A stretch of DNA of 12,404 nt from Kiritimatiellia bacterium (GCA_017479035.1 JAFVCR010000110.1:1-12404); one strand, 5' to 3'; positions 1-7,289 are shown, counted from the stretch's first letter. Notes: generated from the sequence alone by a model not told the origin. Program-made: numbers and translations.

Positions 1-2265
1 ATGGCGGCGGCGGCAGGGTGCGTGATGTTTGCTGCGTCGCTTTCCGCCACGAATGCCGCGCAGGGAGATAAACGCGCCGCGCGCAGCATTGCGCCGTTCG
101 AGGCGTGGCAGGAGTATGCGCCGGGAAGTGCGCCGGTGGCGGGAGGGCTTACGCTGAAAACGGCGGCGTTCGTGCTCGATTACCGGCCCGATGGACGAGT
201 GGTGCAAGGCCCGCCGATGGCGGCGATGCTTGCGCACGGCGCGGGGGAGGAAAACATCTATGCAAACGCATCGCTGGAGGGGCGCATGCCGAGCGATGCC
301 GCAGGGGTGCCGGAAGTGGCGGTTTCCCGTGCAATGTTCCGGCGCGGGATGGCACTGCCGGAGATAGGCAGCACGCTGACGCTTTCAACGAAGACGGCAA
401 AATTCGAGGCGGTGGTAAGCGGGCATCTTGATATTGCGAAGATGCCGCGCGGCTTGCCGAACGGCTATATGAACGAGGCACTCGCCGCGCAACTGCACGC
501 TGGCGATGTGCGCGAGTTCGTTTTCTGGCGCGATACGACGGAGGCACCGGACGGAGCGAGCACGCTCGCGGATGTGGCACCTTTGTTTGCAAGCGATGCC
601 GAGCGCAATTTTGCGCGGGCGGACTTGATAATACTGTGGGGGGCGATACTCACCGCGCTTGCGCTGTTGATGAATACGCTGCTGTTGAGCCAAGAGGCGA
701 TGCGCAAGGATCTGGCGGCGTTGCGTATCGCAGGTATGACGCGCGGCGGAGCATTGCGGCTGCTGTGCACCGAAGCGCTGGCGTTGGCGGCGGTTGGATG
801 GTGCGTGGCACTTGCGGCATCGCATGCGGCACTTGCGGTGTTCGTGCGGCTTGATGCGGAGAATTTCCCGGAGGGCGCGGCGGCGGATTGCAAGGCGGTG
901 GCGGCCACACTGGCCGGTGCGCTTGCAATTGCAATGGCGGCAACGCTGCTACTTGTTGCGCGGACGCTGAAGATGAAAGTGCTGGATTCCACGGCGGGAG
1001 CGGTGCCGCGCGACAGACGCAAGCGGCGCATAGGCATGGCGTTGGCGTTTGGCGCAGGATTCGGTGCGTTCGTGGCAATCGAAGTGTGGGGGCAGAGTTT
1101 GATGAAGGCGTTTGTGCCGAGCAGGTCGTGGCCGGATGCAATCGTATCGTTCGCGCCGGGGGTGAGCAGTTTCGACATCTCGAAAATACAGGGCATAGAG
1201 GGCGTTGGCGCGATAGGCGAACTCCAGCCGCTACAGGTGCCGTTTGCTGGCGCGGAGGAGAGTGCGCGGCCAATGCAGCCTCCGCAACGAGGCGGGCGCG
1301 GAGGGAGAGGGGGACGCGGCGGATGGAACAAGCCAAATGCGCTGCTGCTGGGGTTCGATCCGGGATCGGCGTTGATGGAGAACATGGTGTTCACGGAAGG
1401 GACGTATGACGATGCGATGGCCGCGCTTGCAGCCACCAACGCATGCGTGATAACGGAGATGATGGCGCGTGCGCGCAACTTGCATGCGGGCGATGTGCTG
1501 CGGCTGGAACTGCGCGGGCTTGAAGCGGAACTGCCCGTGGCGGGCGTGGTGGATTTGAATTGGCACATGGTGACAAGCCGCGCGAAAGTGCGTGGGCTGG
1601 GAGGTGCGCCTGTAATGACGGAAGGTCCGGCGTTCGTTGCGTTCGATACGATCGATGAAATAAATCCGGTGCCTTCGTTCCATGTGAAGATGACGCATGT
1701 GTGGCTGGACTACGACGAGAAATTCATCGCAGAGCACGACCCGCTCGAGGCAGGGCGCATAGTGGAAGAGCGGCTCAAGGACGCGCTCGGCGCACACGAT
1801 TGCGAGGTGCAACTGCATGCGCGGGATGAAATCGCAGACGGAACGATAGCCCACGGCACGGCCATAGTGGGCACGCTTGCAAAGATTCCGTTTGTTTTCA
1901 TTGCGGTGCTTGCACTAGGGTTCGTGGCGCAACTGGCCGCCGCCGCCGAGGCACGGAGGTGCGAACTTGCGGCATTGCGCATAGCCGGTGCCACCAGGTG
2001 GCAACTCGTGCGAAATCTGGCGGGCGAGGCTGTGGGCACTGCGCTTGCGGGGATGGCGGCAGGGCTTGTTGTAGGCGCGGCTGCGGGATGGGGGTTCGCT
2101 GCGGTGACGCGCGCGGCAATGGCGCATTGGGGGCTGCCGGCGGCGTTCGTGTTGCCGCTTGGAACGGTTTTGTGCGGAGGCGTGGCGGCACTTGCACTTG
2201 CAGTGGTGGTTGCTTCGGCAGCGGCGTATTTCCTAGTTCGTCCGCGTGAGACTATTCGCCGCTAG
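1..2265 (+). CDS. FtsX/MacB-type ABC transporter permease, 5' end outside the window
   Basis: This is the membrane subunit of an ABC transporter of the FtsX/MacB/LolC superfamily, acting in the inner membrane with a separate ATPase not seen here. The 754 visible residues hold two FtsX cores. The first has hydrophobic segments near residues 208-228, 255-283 and 300-322, and the second near 628-650, 676-705 and 714-745. An extra segment lies at 344-364. Each core carries the family's loop motif after its first helix (AALRIAGMTR near 239, AALRIAGATR near 657). Extracytoplasmic domains lie at about 30-205 and 365-625. Residues 430-441 are a Gly/Arg-rich tract (RGG repeated) in the second of these. 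The frame begins with ATG at base 1, but the hydrophobic start looks like the tail of a first transmembrane helix, so the true start is probably upstream. The stop lies inside the end of convergent dnaG. The substrate is unknown. Family assignment is fairly secure; membership of a lipoprotein, antibiotic or cell-division branch cannot be decided. Confidence 0.85.
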   Translation: MAAAAGCVMFAASLSATNAAQGDKRAARSIAPFEAWQEYAPGSAPVAGGLTLKTAAFVLDYRPDGRVVQGPPMAAMLAHGAGEENIYANASLEGRMPSDAAGVPEVAVSRAMFRRGMALPEIGSTLTLSTKTAKFEAVVSGHLDIAKMPRGLPNGYMNEALAAQLHAGDVREFVFWRDTTEAPDGASTLADVAPLFASDAERNFARADLIILWGAILTALALLMNTLLLSQEAMRKDLAALRIAGMTRGGALRLLCTEALALAAVGWCVALAASHAALAVFVRLDAENFPEGAAADCKAVAATLAGALAIAMAATLLLVARTLKMKVLDSTAGAVPRDRRKRRIGMALAFGAGFGAFVAIEVWGQSLMKAFVPSRSWPDAIVSFAPGVSSFDISKIQGIEGVGAIGELQPLQVPFAGAEESARPMQPPQRGGRGGRGGRGGWNKPNALLLGFDPGSALMENMVFTEGTYDDAMAALAATNACVITEMMARARNLHAGDVLRLELRGLEAELPVAGVVDLNWHMVTSRAKVRGLGGAPVMTEGPAFVAFDTIDEINPVPSFHVKMTHVWLDYDEKFIAEHDPLEAGRIVEERLKDALGAHDCEVQLHARDEIADGTIAHGTAIVGTLAKIPFVFIAVLALGFVAQLAAAAEARRCELAALRIAGATRWQLVRNLAGEAVGTALAGMAAGLVVGAAAGWGFAAVTRAAMAHWGLPAAFVLPLGTVLCGGVAALALAVVVASAAAYFLVRPRETIRR

Positions 2266-4177
2266 AGGAGAGGATTTCAAGGCAGCGCGGGACGAGGGCG
2301 GAGAATTTGCTCCATGCAACGCGCTGCAGTTGCTTGATGGTCTGCGCTATTTCGAGGCCGAGGAACATATCGCTCTCGGATTTTGCGGAGAGACGCAGGC
2401 GGCGGTTGTCTAGAGCCGCAGTCCAATACTGGCGCAGATAGGAGCGGAAAATTTCGGAAGGGGGGATTTCGGATACGGCGGTTTTGTCGGGGCTATCGAT
2501 TATGCCGTGCAACCATTTGCGTTCGGCGGGGGAGAGTGTTGCGGCGAGGGTGGAGAATGGGTCTGCCGCCGCGTTGGAAAGGGTGGATTTCCATGCGGAG
2601 ACGAATTTGCGGGTGAAGTCGTCGGGGAAAATTTCGTCGGGCGCGAATGTTGCATCGGATGCGAGAGAGGAGTCGCCCTCGTGTGCGTAGAGGAAATTGC
2701 AAAAGCCGATGTCGCGCTGCGAGGGCGTGGCGAGATGCGGGGCATCGGCTGCGATGCCGAGTTCGCGAGAAAGTTTTTTCTGTTCCTGCTCCAACGCGAG
2801 ATAGCGCGCTTCTTCTTCGTCGATCATCGCGGGGGGGGCATCCTGCGGAGGCGGAGGGGTGGCGCGTTGACGATGCGATGCAATGTGGCGGAGGTCTTCT
2901 GCAAGTGCGGATGCGGGCACGGCGAGAATCTTTGCCGCTTCGGAAACGAGGGCGGATTTCATCACGGCGGAGGGGCAGGTGGTGATGGTTTCTAGAATCG
3001 CTTGCGAGATGCGGGTGGTGGCGGCGGCACTGTCCGGCTGCGGTTCTTGATCGCGAAGGACGCGGATGTGGAATGCTATTGCGCTTTCGGCGGAATCGAG
3101 CGCGTTGCGGAATGCGTCGTCCCCCTTTGTGCGCAGGAGCGAATCGGGGTCGTCGCCAGCGGGGAGTGTGGCAATGCGCACGGGCACGGCCTTGGAAATG
3201 AATATGCCGGCGGTGCGGATTGCCGCTTTACGGCCTGCGGCATCGCCATCGAATACTAGGACTGCGCTGTCCGCAGAGCGCAAGAGAAGATCGGCATGTT
3301 CCGGCGTGAAACTCGTGCCTTGGCTGGCGACTGCGGTGGCAAAACCATGCTGGTGGCAGCGGATTACATCGATTTGGCCTTCGCAGACGATGGCTTCGCG
3401 GCGGGGGGCTTTTACGATGTGCGAAGAGGCTTTGTCGAGCGCGAAGAGAATTTTGGATTTTTTGAAGATGGCGGTTTCGGGAGAGTTGATGTATTTCGCA
3501 ATGGACTTGTCAGCAGAAAGAGTACGTGCAGAGAACGCCACCACTTTGCCGGATTTGTCGCAGATAGAGAAGATCACGCGTCCTCCGAAACGGTTGTACC
3601 AGCGGCCGTTGGGATATTTCGGGGGGAGGAGGATGCCGGCGGCGATGAGGTCGTCTTGCGTGAAGGAATACTTTTTGGCCCAAGTTAGCAGAGCCTCGGC
3701 GGATGCAGGGACGTAGCCTACGATGAAGCGTTCGCAGATTGCATTGTCCAGATCGCGCGATTCGAGGTATTGCCGTGCGGCGGTGCCTTCGCGCGTTTGC
3801 AGGAGGCAGCGGCGGAAGAATGCTGCGAGTTGCGCGTGGAGATCGTACAGGCGCGAGCGCATGCGGGCTTCGGGATCTTCGCGTTCTTCGAGAGTCACCC
3901 CGCAACGCTCCGCAAGAAGTTTGAGGCTTTCCATGAACCCCAACCCTTGCTGCTTCATCACGAAACTAAAGACGTTGCCGCTCTCGCCGCAGCCAAAGCA
4001 GTGGTAGTAGCCTTTGCCGGGATGGACGTGAAAGGAAGGGGTCTTCTCCTGATGGAAGGGACAGCACGCTTTGAGATCGTCGCTGCCGGCACTGCGCAAC
4101 GCGATGCCGTAGGATTCGATAAGTTCCGCAAGATCGGTGCGGGATTTGATTTCTTCTATGGTGGAGCGCGGGATCAT
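2252..4177 (-). CDS. dnaG: DNA primase DnaG
   Basis: DnaG makes the RNA primers for leading- and lagging-strand DNA synthesis at the replication fork, working with the DnaB helicase. At 641 residues it is slightly longer than E. coli DnaG. The N-terminal zinc-binding domain is intact, with C39 and H42 (CPFH) and C60 and C63 (CFGC). The RNA polymerase core has the basic block YNRFGGRVIFSI near 193-204 and KYINSPETAIF near 228-238. The TOPRIM domain shows the catalytic acid in CEGQIDVI near 265-272, FDGDAAGR near 309-316 and DDPD at 342-345. The region after about 430 is poorly conserved, as expected for the helicase-interaction domain, and has a Pro-rich stretch near 440-449. The ATG overlaps the purB stop as ATGA, so translation is probably coupled to purB. 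The 3' end overlaps the convergent permease gene by 14 bases, leaving no room for an intergenic terminator. Identity is certain; only the C-terminal domain is divergent. Confidence 0.97.
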   Translation of the reverse strand: MIPRSTIEEIKSRTDLAELIESYGIALRSAGSDDLKACCPFHQEKTPSFHVHPGKGYYHCFGCGESGNVFSFVMKQQGLGFMESLKLLAERCGVTLEEREDPEARMRSRLYDLHAQLAAFFRRCLLQTREGTAARQYLESRDLDNAICERFIVGYVPASAEALLTWAKKYSFTQDDLIAAGILLPPKYPNGRWYNRFGGRVIFSICDKSGKVVAFSARTLSADKSIAKYINSPETAIFKKSKILFALDKASSHIVKAPRREAIVCEGQIDVIRCHQHGFATAVASQGTSFTPEHADLLLRSADSAVLVFDGDAAGRKAAIRTAGIFISKAVPVRIATLPAGDDPDSLLRTKGDDAFRNALDSAESAIAFHIRVLRDQEPQPDSAAATTRISQAILETITTCPSAVMKSALVSEAAKILAVPASALAEDLRHIASHRQRATPPPPQDAPPAMIDEEEARYLALEQEQKKLSRELGIAADAPHLATPSQRDIGFCNFLYAHEGDSSLASDATFAPDEIFPDDFTRKFVSAWKSTLSNAAADPFSTLAATLSPAERKWLHGIIDSPDKTAVSEIPPSEIFRSYLRQYWTAALDNRRLRLSAKSESDMFLGLEIAQTIKQLQRVAWSKFSALVPRCLEILSSSGE

Positions 4178-5547
4178 GGATTGCCTTGCACCGTCTGGGC
4201 AAGGCGCTCTGCAATGCCGGTGTATGCGGCGGGCGTAAGCGCGGCCAGGCGCGATTTGTCGGCTTCGGGGAGGTCGAGACCTTCCACAAATTCCTTCATG
4301 ATCTGCGCCGTCACGCGCCGCCCGCGAGTGAGTTCCTTGAGCCGCTCGTAGGGTCTATCCATGCCGGCTTTGCGCATAACGGTCTGGATGGGTTCGGCGA
4401 GCACTTCCCAGTTGGAGTCGAGGTCTTCGGCGAGGCGCGAGGCATTGAGTTCCAACTTACCCACGCCTTTTGCGGTGGAGGCCACGGCCGTGAGCGCGTA
4501 GCCGAACGCCACGCCCATGTTGCGCAGGACGGTGGAGTCGGTCAAATCGCGCTGCATGCGCGAAACGGGCAATTTGCGCGCCAGGAAGCCGAACACCGCA
4601 TTCGACAGGCCGAGGTTGCCTTCCGAATTTTCAAAGTCTATAGGGTTGACCTTGTGCGGCATGGTGGAAGAGCCAATCTCGCCTTTCACAAGTTTCTGCT
4701 TGAAGTAACCAAGAGAGACGTACATCCACACGTCGCGGTCGAAATCCAGAAGCACGGTGTTCCAGCGCTGGATTGCATCGAAGAGTTCCGCCATGCCATC
4801 GTGAGGCTCGATCTGTATCGTGAGGCGGTTCTGCACGAGGCCGAAACTTTCAATCACGCTGCGGCTCAACGCTTCCCAGTCCACATCGGGATAGGCGGAG
4901 AGATGCGCATTGAAATTGCCGACCGCGCCGTTCATTTTGGCGGGCAGTTTGATGCGGTCGATTTCTGCGGCCTGACGGCGCAGACGCGCGGCTACCACGG
5001 CGAATTCCTTGCCCATAGTGGTGGGGCTGGCGGGCTGGCCGTGAGTGCGTGCGAGCATGGGGACGGCGGCGTATTCGCCGGCAAGCGAGGCTATCTTGCC
5101 GGCAAGGGCATCTTGCTCTTTGCGGAGGATGGCGAGCCCGTCGCGCAGCATCAACGCGTGCGCCATGTTGTTGATGTCTTCGCTGGTGCAGGCGAAGTGC
5201 ACGAATTCGCTTTGCGCTTTGAGGAGACCGCTAGCGGCGATCTTTTCCTTGATGAAGTATTCAACCGCTTTGACGTCGTGATTGGTGGTGCGTTCGATTT
5301 CCTTGATACGCATTGCGTCGGCAATGGAGAAATCGTTTGGCAGCGACTGCAGGAATGCAGCCTCCTGCGCCGTCAGCGCGGGACATTGCGCAATTTGGGG
5401 ATCGGCCGCAAGCGCGGCGAGCCAAGCGCATTCCACCGCCACGCGCCGTTTCAGTAGCCCGTACTCGCTGAAAACATCCCTAAAGGCGGTGCATTTTGCG
5501 GCATATCGTCCGTCCAGCGGCGAAATCGCCAAAATTTCCTCCATCAT
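4174..5547 (-). CDS. purB: Adenylosuccinate lyase PurB
   Basis: This cytoplasmic tetrameric enzyme of the fumarase/aspartase superfamily releases fumarate at two steps of purine synthesis: SAICAR to AICAR, and adenylosuccinate to AMP. Numbered from the chosen start (457 residues, close to the 456 of E. coli PurB), it shows the N-terminal SPLDGRY motif, TSEDINN near 121-127, THGQP with the catalytic His near 170, and the superfamily signature SSTMPHKVNP near 293-302 carrying the catalytic Ser. The frame stays open to 5601. I prefer the ATG at 5547 because GGAAGG lies 8 bases upstream of it, a TATAAT box lies between 5547 and 5601, and the length and N-terminus then match the E. coli type. The ATG at 5544 is also possible. 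The stop overlaps the dnaG start by 4 bases, so the two genes form an operon. Both this enzyme and the fumarate hydratase in the right part handle fumarate, but nothing shows a functional link. Confidence 0.96.
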   Translation of the reverse strand: MMEEILAISPLDGRYAAKCTAFRDVFSEYGLLKRRVAVECAWLAALAADPQIAQCPALTAQEAAFLQSLPNDFSIADAMRIKEIERTTNHDVKAVEYFIKEKIAASGLLKAQSEFVHFACTSEDINNMAHALMLRDGLAILRKEQDALAGKIASLAGEYAAVPMLARTHGQPASPTTMGKEFAVVAARLRRQAAEIDRIKLPAKMNGAVGNFNAHLSAYPDVDWEALSRSVIESFGLVQNRLTIQIEPHDGMAELFDAIQRWNTVLLDFDRDVWMYVSLGYFKQKLVKGEIGSSTMPHKVNPIDFENSEGNLGLSNAVFGFLARKLPVSRMQRDLTDSTVLRNMGVAFGYALTAVASTAKGVGKLELNASRLAEDLDSNWEVLAEPIQTVMRKAGMDRPYERLKELTRGRRVTAQIMKEFVEGLDLPEADKSRLAALTPAAYTGIAERLAQTVQGNP

Positions 5548-5584
5548 CTCCAGAACCTTCCTCTTTTGAGCGAAAACTCTTTTC

Positions 5585-5613
5585 ATTATACCACAAACCA
5601 ATCATGTTTTACA
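5585..5613 (-). promoter_or_regulatory. Putative purB-dnaG promoter
   Basis: On the minus strand a perfect TATAAT occupies 5585-5590, preceded by TGTGG. At a 17-base spacing the -35 position (5608-5613) reads TGTAAA, only a partial match to TTGACA. Transcription would start near 5578, leaving a leader of about 30 bases before the chosen purB ATG at 5547. The strong -10 and sensible geometry support it; the -35 is weak, and sigma factor preferences of this organism are unknown. Confidence 0.55.
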
Positions 5614-5619
5614 GTAAAA
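5607..5619. promoter_or_regulatory. 13-base palindrome over the purB -35 region
   Basis: TTTTACAGTAAAA is a perfect inverted repeat with a single central base and covers the -35 position of the putative purB promoter. The location suits a repressor site, but an AT-rich palindrome this short can occur by chance and no regulator is indicated. From here to 5691 (including a GC-rich stretch at 5622-5641) I see no gene or other signal. Confidence 0.25.
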
Positions 5620-5691
5620 AATCTTGCGCGCCGCTCTCGCGTATTCTTCCGTTTTTGTTTCCGGGATGGGGGTTGGAGGGAGGCGAGATTA

Positions 5692-5773
5692 TAAGTATCG
5701 ATACTTTAAGTTGAAAGTATCGATACTTTATGGTGAAAGTATGGATACTTTGGAGTAAAAGTATCGATACCTT
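5692..5773. promoter_or_regulatory. Array of four 16-base palindromes at exact 22-base spacing (candidate operator)
   Basis: The unit AAAGTATCGATACTTT is fully self-complementary. Copies occupy 5692-5707 (one outer mismatch, T for A), 5714-5729 (perfect), 5736-5751 (one central mismatch, GTATGGATAC) and 5758-5773 (one mismatch, CCTT). The start-to-start distance is 22 bases each time, about two turns of B-DNA, so all copies face the same side of the helix. Only three of 64 unit positions deviate. The three 6-base spacers (AAGTTG, ATGGTG, GGAGTA) are unrelated, which argues that the palindromes are conserved by selection rather than recently duplicated. The array ends at the -35 of the putative promoter of the downstream HU-like gene, the geometry of an activator or cooperative repressor of that gene. 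The binding protein is unknown. Confidence 0.75.
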
Positions 5774-5805
5774 GTATTGCATCTATGGATGGTTTATGAT
5801 ACAAT
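5772..5805 (+). promoter_or_regulatory. Putative promoter of the HU-like gene
   Basis: Two overlapping solutions exist, each with 17-base spacing. TTGTAT (5772-5777) pairs with TATGAT (5795-5800), and TTGCAT (5777-5782) pairs with TACAAT (5800-5805). Both -10 boxes match five of six consensus bases; both -35 boxes keep only TTG. A weak -35 directly next to the palindrome array fits activator-dependent transcription. The leader that follows (about 5809-5850) is almost entirely purine, rich in GGGGAAG and GGAAAG stretches. Confidence 0.45.
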
Positions 5806-5850
5806 ACTGGCCGGGGGAAGTCAGGGAAAGAGGGGAAGAGGGAAAGGGGC

Positions 5851-6624
5851 ATGGTTATGCTGAAGTTGAAACTGAAGAGAATTTCGTCCAGAGTGGCTGG
5901 CGAAGGCAAGACGAGATACCGCGGAATGGTGGAGGGCAAGGGGGCACCGCTTGCCTACGAGGAGGTGTTGGAAGAGGTTGCGGCGCGTACGGGGATTGAT
6001 CCGAGGCTGCTGCGATACCATTTGGATGCGTTTTTTGGGTGTGTGAGGGAGTTGATGCTGAAGGACGGGCGCACGCGGAAGGTTGGGGAGTATCTGTCGC
6101 TAGGGATGAACGTGCGGGGCAGTTTTGCGGAAGCGGACGAGGAAATCGAGCCGGGCGAGCAGGAACTTGTGATAACGCCGCATGCGTTGGGGGCGTTTCG
6201 TCATTTGGAGGAGGCGGCGGATATTAAGAATCCGGAAGGGCGCAAACGAGGGCGCGCGGAAACGTTGAAAACGCCGGGAGAGGATGCAGGGAAGGTGGTC
6301 TACGGCGAGAAAATACTGCTTTCCGGGCATGGATTCGAGTGGAAAGAGGACAGGCGGCAGCATGTCGAAATAAATTATACGGACAAAAACGGCGAGCCGG
6401 TTTCGCTGGACTGTCATGTGGGGGATTTCCTGTTTGGAACGAAGGCGGAGGCGGCGCGAAGTTGCGTTCTAGAGGCGGATGCCACGCATGTTTTGATGGA
6501 ATGGCCGAGCGCGCTGAAGAAAAATGTGATAGGGCAGCGTATTTCGGTGGCGTATCTGGACTATTCAACGCCGGGGACGAGCGCGCCGCACGGTTCGCAC
6601 GCATACGCCACGGTGACGGGCTAG
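5851..6624 (+). CDS. HU-like DNA-binding protein with C-terminal Ig-like domain
   Basis: The 257-residue protein has two parts. Residues about 20-120 follow the HU/IHF pattern: a short strand (TRYRGMVEGKG), helices with EEVLEEVAARTGIDPRLLRYHLDAFFGCVRELMLKDG, then strands (RTRKVGEYLSLGMNVRGSF) and a later basic or hydrophobic segment. After a charged basic linker (about 121-148, containing RKRGR), residues about 150-257 form a beta-rich domain of the kind described as Ig-like in HU-HIG or DUF4469-type proteins. Such HU variants are thought to be nucleoid or DNA-architecture proteins; a specific role here is not known. It stands alone on this strand and has its own promoter behind the four-palindrome array, so it appears individually regulated. 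ATG at 5851 was used; ATG at 5857 is equally plausible because the purine-rich Shine-Dalgarno stretch (GGAAAGGGG, ending 5849) is better spaced for it. The domain assignment is by pattern recognition. Confidence 0.8.
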   Translation: MVMLKLKLKRISSRVAGEGKTRYRGMVEGKGAPLAYEEVLEEVAARTGIDPRLLRYHLDAFFGCVRELMLKDGRTRKVGEYLSLGMNVRGSFAEADEEIEPGEQELVITPHALGAFRHLEEAADIKNPEGRKRGRAETLKTPGEDAGKVVYGEKILLSGHGFEWKEDRRQHVEINYTDKNGEPVSLDCHVGDFLFGTKAEAARSCVLEADATHVLMEWPSALKKNVIGQRISVAYLDYSTPGTSAPHGSHAYATVTG

Positions 6625-6716
6625 GATTGGAGCAGGCGGCGGGCTAGAAGGTGGAGGGGGCGGCATGGAGCGTCGTCAAGGCGGGCGATTGGTGCGGATG
6701 AATGGCAAGGGGTGGT

Positions 6717-7041
6717 GGAGCATATGCTACATTCTGCCGCCCCTTCGGGGCTATATAAATTGGTTGTCCATGCCGGGGGTTCCGCTACGCTCCACCCCCG
6801 TCTGTGTTCTTCCGCCGCTTCGCGGCTACGGATACACCAGAAAGCCCCGAAGAGGCGGCAGCGCATAAAGCTTCATACAAAGTTCACTAAGGCCACGAAG
6901 TTTTTAAGCCGCGAAGGGGATACGGATGCACCAGCAAGCCCCGAAGGGGCGATAAGAATACAGACGGGGGTGAAGCGCAGCGAAACCCCCGGTACAGACA
7001 AACCAAAAAACAAGCCCCGAAGGGGCGGCAGAATATGCTCC
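6717..7041. repeat. Composite nested inverted repeat with GCCCCTTCGGGGC hairpins
   Basis: The left arm (6717-6810) and right arm (6955-7041) are inverted copies. They align base for base over about 87 positions with roughly fifteen differences and a single 7-base insertion in the left arm near 6724-6730. Each arm starts with GGAGCATA...TTCTGCCG, contains the hairpin GCCCCTTCGGGGC (6739-6751; complement at 7014-7026), then an inverted pair GGGGGT...ACCCCC. Further hairpins lie between the arms: GCCGCTTCGCGGC at 6814-6826 and GCCCCGAAGGGGC at 6938-6950. A 31-base direct repeat (6827-6857 and 6921-6951, three differences) also lies there. No coding signal is convincing. It resembles REP/BIME-type interspersed non-coding repeats. 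A transcript could fold into a long branched hairpin. Confidence 0.8.
6881..6900. repeat. Short CACTAAGGCCACGAAG-type interspersed repeat
   Basis: This 20-base stretch (GTTCACTAAGGCCACGAAG core) lies in the centre of the composite repeat. It is a degenerate, inverted relative of the TTCGTG-type repeat at 7290-7320. I recall this class (cacgaag/cttcgtg) from non-coding DNA of PVC and other environmental bacteria, so the family assignment is from memory. Confidence 0.4.
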
Positions 7042-7080
7042 TTATGCACTATCACACTTGGGCGATACACGCTTAAAATA

Positions 7081-7272
7081 GTTTGCAGTGTGCAGTGTGC
7101 AGTTTGCAGTTGTCGCGCTGCGGCCATAAATGCACTCCGCAAATCCTCCGCGGGCGAGACGCCCGCGTCCCCACAGGACACAGCGGGGGTTGACATTGCT
7201 ACCAAAAACTGCACACTGCACACTGCAAACTGCACACTACTGACCGCGGGCGAGACGCCCGCGTCCCCACAG
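7081..7272. repeat. Second repeat block: TGCAGTGTGCAG tracts plus a 29-base direct repeat
   Basis: Two kinds of element alternate. At 7081-7111 the strand carries tandem GCAGTGT/GCAGTTT words, and at 7206-7239 the same words return in inverted form (CTGCACA/CTGCAAA). Each tract is followed by the same 29-base sequence, 7148-7176 and 7244-7272, identical between copies. Its core GCGGGCG-AGA-CGCCCGC is a perfect 7-base-pair hairpin with a 3-base loop, followed by GTCCCCACAG. The two units (inverted tract plus direct repeat) suggest duplication with one component flipped. No protein-coding signal is visible. Confidence 0.8.
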
Positions 7273-7289
7273 TACACAAACTCTCCTTT

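Noticed and set aside
465..1568. Minus-strand frame of 367 codons within the permease gene.
   Set aside because: Shadow of the permease; composition is Ser/Ala/Pro-rich with no family pattern.
4186..5457. Long plus-strand frame of 423 codons antisense to purB.
   Set aside because: It is a shadow frame of a clearly identified purB; GC-rich codon use keeps the opposite strand open.
5548..5601. 18-codon N-terminal extension of purB.
   Set aside because: The putative TATAAT lies inside it and a good Shine-Dalgarno precedes the ATG at 5547.
5692..5773. Short CRISPR-like array.
   Set aside because: Units are 16-base palindromes with 6-base spacers, far below CRISPR spacer length, and no cas gene is present.
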